A DNA stretch of 64,000 bases from CAJCIS01 sp965276755. GTDB taxonomy: Bacteria; Pseudomonadota; Alphaproteobacteria; Acetobacterales; Acetobacteraceae. The stretch's first letter is position 1. Every line of letters begins with the position of its first letter. The DNA lies in assembly GCA_965276755.1 (NCBI GenBank), contig OZ255625.1:496001-560000 (forward strand), read 5' to 3'. The position numbers were made by a program, and so were the translations under genes. Under the pieces are notes generated by a model, which was not told the origin of the DNA, ran no database searches, and worked only from the letters and a program-made list of their open reading frames with translations. Below are positions 61,711-64,000 of this stretch, in pieces.

Positions 61711-62337
61711 TTGGACATTCATCCTCCCCATCATCCGATTCGTTCGGTGCGCGATTTCCTGCTGCAGATTTTTACTGTCACTTGCGGCATCGTCATCGCG
61801 CTCGGCCTGGAAGCGCTGCTGACCTGGAACAACGACCGTGAGCTCGCGCGTGTCACGCGTGCCGATTTTCGCGCGGAGCTGTCTGCCAATCTGGCCAAAT
61901 TGACTCGCCTGCGGCCGGGCGATCAGGACAATTTCAAGTGGATGGTGACGATGATCGCCTATGGCGAGGCCAGGCTGAAACACCAGGAGGCCAAGCAACC
62001 TGTGCTGCTGAGCGAACGCAATTTCGCCGCCTTGCCGAAAGCCGCATGGGATACGGCCTTGGCCACCCAGGCCATCCATCGGCTGCGTTTTGATGAAGCG
62101 CGCGCGCTGGCCGCAGCCTATAGCGGGCAGGCCGCGCTGAACGACCTGGAAAGCCACGCGGAGGACCAGTGGGTGACGATGGCAGCTTATGGCGACCTCA
62201 CCGGTCTGCCGGACCAGGAGGCACGCGCGGGACTCGGCGCCCTACGAGTGTCCGCAGCGTATGCAGGATCGATGCTTTACGTTGAGGGTCGGGTGATCGA
62301 GGGTTACCAGACGGCACTGGCTGCGCTGGGAAAGTAG
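61711..62337 (+). CDS. membrane-anchored hypothetical protein
   Basis: 208 residues with TTG start. One N-terminal TM (DFLLQIFTVTCGIVIALGLEALLTW) and a helical soluble domain, a pattern common in DUF6090-like proteins of unknown role. Monocistronic. Confidence 0.65.
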   Translation: MDIHPPHHPIRSVRDFLLQIFTVTCGIVIALGLEALLTWNNDRELARVTRADFRAELSANLAKLTRLRPGDQDNFKWMVTMIAYGEARLKHQEAKQPVLLSERNFAALPKAAWDTALATQAIHRLRFDEARALAAAYSGQAALNDLESHAEDQWVTMAAYGDLTGLPDQEARAGLGALRVSAAYAGSMLYVEGRVIEGYQTALAALGK

Positions 62338-62365
62338 GAGAGGATCAAAAATCCTTTGCATTTTT

Positions 62366-63703
62366 CTACGCCCACGCAATGACGCGATCCCGGAGCCGCC
62401 ACCGGCAATACGCAAGGCTGCCCAGAAAAACGCCGCTCAGCAGCAACATGCTCGGACGTCCGGCATCGGCATCCATCCAGTCGGCGACAACAAAAGCCGC
62501 AACGAGCGCAAACGACAGGCACGGCACCAGCGGATGAAACGCGGCCCGGAAACCCGCACCCGTCGTGCCACGCCGGCGCCCCACAAAGACGGCCACGGCC
62601 ATCAACACATATTCGAACACGTTGCCTGAAATCACGATCAGCAGCACACGCTCGCCAAGAAAGATCGCCAGGCACGACACCACGCTCAAGATCACCGTTG
62701 CCGCCACCGGCGATTGCCAGCCGCTGTGCAGGTGCGCAAAGGCGCGATTGATCGCGCGCGGCCAAATTCCGTCCCGGCCTGTGGCGAACATGAAACGCGC
62801 CAGCGCCATGCCAAGGGCGACCTGGTTGTTGAAGATGGCCGCAATTACGCCCGCGCTGACAAGGCCAGCCCATAATGGTCCGCCCGTGGCACTCAGGAAC
62901 GCCGCAATCGGCGCTTCCGCGGAAAGCGTCGCGCGCAGATCGGCAGCACTGCACACCATCAGCACCATCGGCAGCGCGATCGTCACACTTGCCAGCACCC
63001 CAGTCCACGCAACAACCTTTCCGAGCCGCGCCTGCGCGTCGTGCATTTCCTCGCCGAAGAACAGCGCCCAGTTGGCACCCGCAGTCGCATAAACGCCGGC
63101 CACGACAGCCAACGCCATGACAACCCACGGCACCGGCACCAGCGCACCATGATCGAGCGTAACGGGATGGGCGAGCACGCTGGCCAGTGAGCGGGACGGA
63201 TGCGCCGCGGCAATGCCTGCCATCACGGCCAGTGCGGCGCATTCCACCATCAGAAACACGCCGGTGATCAATGCGCCTGTCCTGATGCGGAACACGCCGA
63301 TCAGGCAGGCCAGCGCCAACGTTCCCACGGCAATCGGCAGGAACGGCGCGCCGGGTGCAATCACCCGCACATAATCGGCCAGCCCCATGGCGGTGAACGC
63401 CATCATCGGCGCGCCTGTGACCATCTGCAGCGCAATGCAAGGAAAAGCCCCGGCTGATCCCAATATGCGCGCAAGGCTCGCGTAAATACCGCCGGCGCCG
63501 GGGAAGGCCGCCCCCAACTCCGCATACAGCAGCGCAAGCAAAGCCGAGATCACGCCGCCCAGGATAAAGGCCAGCGCCGCGCCGGTGCCTGCCAAATGCA
63601 GAACGCCGGCACCGGTGATATAGACCGAACCAACAGGGGAGAGGGCGGAGAGCGTCAGCAGCATGACACCGGATGGGCCTAGGGCGCGATTAAGGCGGGT
63701 CAA
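62366..63703 (-). CDS. APC-family amino acid permease
   Basis: 445 residues from TTG 63703 (TTG 63715 possible); no ATG lies before the conserved first helix, and the frame further upstream is a family B repeat. About twelve TM helices; LSALSPVGSVYITGAGVL at TM1 replaces the usual unwound GSG-type loop, PGAGGIYASLARILG at TM3, and FMFATGRDGIWPRAINRAF at the TM8-9 loop. Substrate unknown. Confidence 0.85.
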   Translation of the reverse strand: MTRLNRALGPSGVMLLTLSALSPVGSVYITGAGVLHLAGTGAALAFILGGVISALLALLYAELGAAFPGAGGIYASLARILGSAGAFPCIALQMVTGAPMMAFTAMGLADYVRVIAPGAPFLPIAVGTLALACLIGVFRIRTGALITGVFLMVECAALAVMAGIAAAHPSRSLASVLAHPVTLDHGALVPVPWVVMALAVVAGVYATAGANWALFFGEEMHDAQARLGKVVAWTGVLASVTIALPMVLMVCSAADLRATLSAEAPIAAFLSATGGPLWAGLVSAGVIAAIFNNQVALGMALARFMFATGRDGIWPRAINRAFAHLHSGWQSPVAATVILSVVSCLAIFLGERVLLIVISGNVFEYVLMAVAVFVGRRRGTTGAGFRAAFHPLVPCLSFALVAAFVVADWMDADAGRPSMLLLSGVFLGSLAYCRWRLRDRVIAWA

Positions 63704-63718
63704 ACACCCGTCCAAACC

Positions 63719-63764
63719 GACAAAAGTTTTTTGCTTCTTTTTTTCAAAAAAGAAGAACCTTCCT
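63719..63764. terminator. family B hairpin between the deacetylase-like gene and the permease
   Basis: CAAAAGTTTTTTG, then CTTCTTTTTTTCAAAAAAGAAG. It follows the stop at 63765 of the upstream (minus-strand) gene. Confidence 0.75.
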
Positions 63765-64000
63765 TCAAAGCCGAAGCAGACGACGCACATGCTCCGCCGC
63801 CGAAGCGGCCAAAGCATCCAGATCATATCCTCCCTCGAGCACCGATACCACGCGCCCCCCGGCCGAGGCATCCGCCACCGCCAGCAACCTGTCGGTGATC
63901 CAGCCGAAATCCCGCGTATCCAGTAGCAACTGCGCCAGCGGATCGGCGCGATGCGCATCAAAGCCCGCCGAAATCAGCAAAAGCTCCGGTTTAAACGCCG
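63765..64000 (-). CDS. histone-deacetylase-family protein, 3' fragment
   Basis: The 78-residue C-terminal part only; the gene runs off the right edge. AFKPELLLISAGFDAHRADPLAQ carries the metal-ligand Asp of the family, and SVLEGGYDLDALA has the conserved Gly-Gly-Tyr. Bacterial members deacylate acetylated polyamines or lysines (AcuC/AphA-like). Confidence 0.88.
   Translation of the reverse strand, partial: AFKPELLLISAGFDAHRADPLAQLLLDTRDFGWITDRLLAVADASAGGRVVSVLEGGYDLDALAASAAEHVRRLLRL

Overview
The window is high-GC chromosomal DNA from an alphaproteobacterium. I infer the order Rhodospirillales/Acetobacterales from gene content (single-chain glycine decarboxylase behind a tandem glycine riboswitch, ccmCDEFGHI with a DUF1674 gene, paired NifS-like genes with a ferredoxin, HME-type RND pump). 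This rank is inference only; no rRNA or other taxonomic marker is present. Coding density is high, most operons are translationally coupled by ATGA, GTGA or TGATG overlaps, and I saw no tRNA, rRNA, CRISPR array or transposase gene.

Layout. 1-4.8 kb: edge of a type VI secretion (T6SS) locus (tssF 3' end, tssA, tssH/clpV, hcp). 5.1-17.1 kb: a three-gene two-partner secretion locus: a TpsB/FhaC-type transporter, a 2383-residue haemagglutinin-like exoprotein, and a lipoprotein with a CHAT (caspase-like) protease domain coupled to it by a 1-nt overlap. 17.2-22.4 kb: an accessory stretch with two apparent effector/immunity arrangements, namely a leaderless Zn amidase followed by a two-TM protein and a SanA-like protein, and a leaderless lysozyme-like protein followed by an exported protein, plus an unknown gene and a frameshifted gene. 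22.5-28 kb: an OmpA-like protein and gcvT-gcvH-gcvP behind the riboswitch. 28-31.5 kb: membrane protein/XRE pair, secreted Cys-rich protein, UbiC-like protein, DUF3293 and rodA. 31.6-40.4 kb: czcCBA metal efflux, a CadC-like TPR regulator and a divergent exported beta-propeller. 40.5-44.7 kb: ku, dihydroorotase, an SDR and a degenerate histidine kinase. 44.8-49.7 kb: prepilin peptidase, GspE/PilB-type ATPase, GspF/PilC-type platform protein, GST and a VOC protein. 49.8-55.1 kb: cytochrome c maturation operon ending in a DUF1674 gene. 55.2-64 kb: fatty acid hydroxylase/sterol desaturase, CPT-like kinase, alpha/beta hydrolase, two cysteine desulfurases and a [2Fe-2S] ferredoxin, a HExxGH membrane protein, an APC permease and a histone-deacetylase-like 3' fragment.

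Two families of dispersed intergenic hairpins recur. Family A (about 15 loci) is G-run/C-run with a small, usually three-base loop, as single halves or as head-to-head pairs around a conserved spacer of about 25 nt; its stems show compensatory changes. Family B (five loci, A/T-rich) sits just 3' of genes and looks like a bidirectional terminator.

How the parts may work together. The T6SS genes and the nearby peptidoglycan-hydrolase/immunity candidates suggest an interbacterial competition region (inference). The surface exoprotein, its transporter and the CHAT lipoprotein probably form one export-and-processing system (inference). The remainder is core metabolism and envelope biogenesis: one-carbon metabolism, cell-wall elongation, pyrimidine synthesis, c-type cytochromes and Fe-S assembly.
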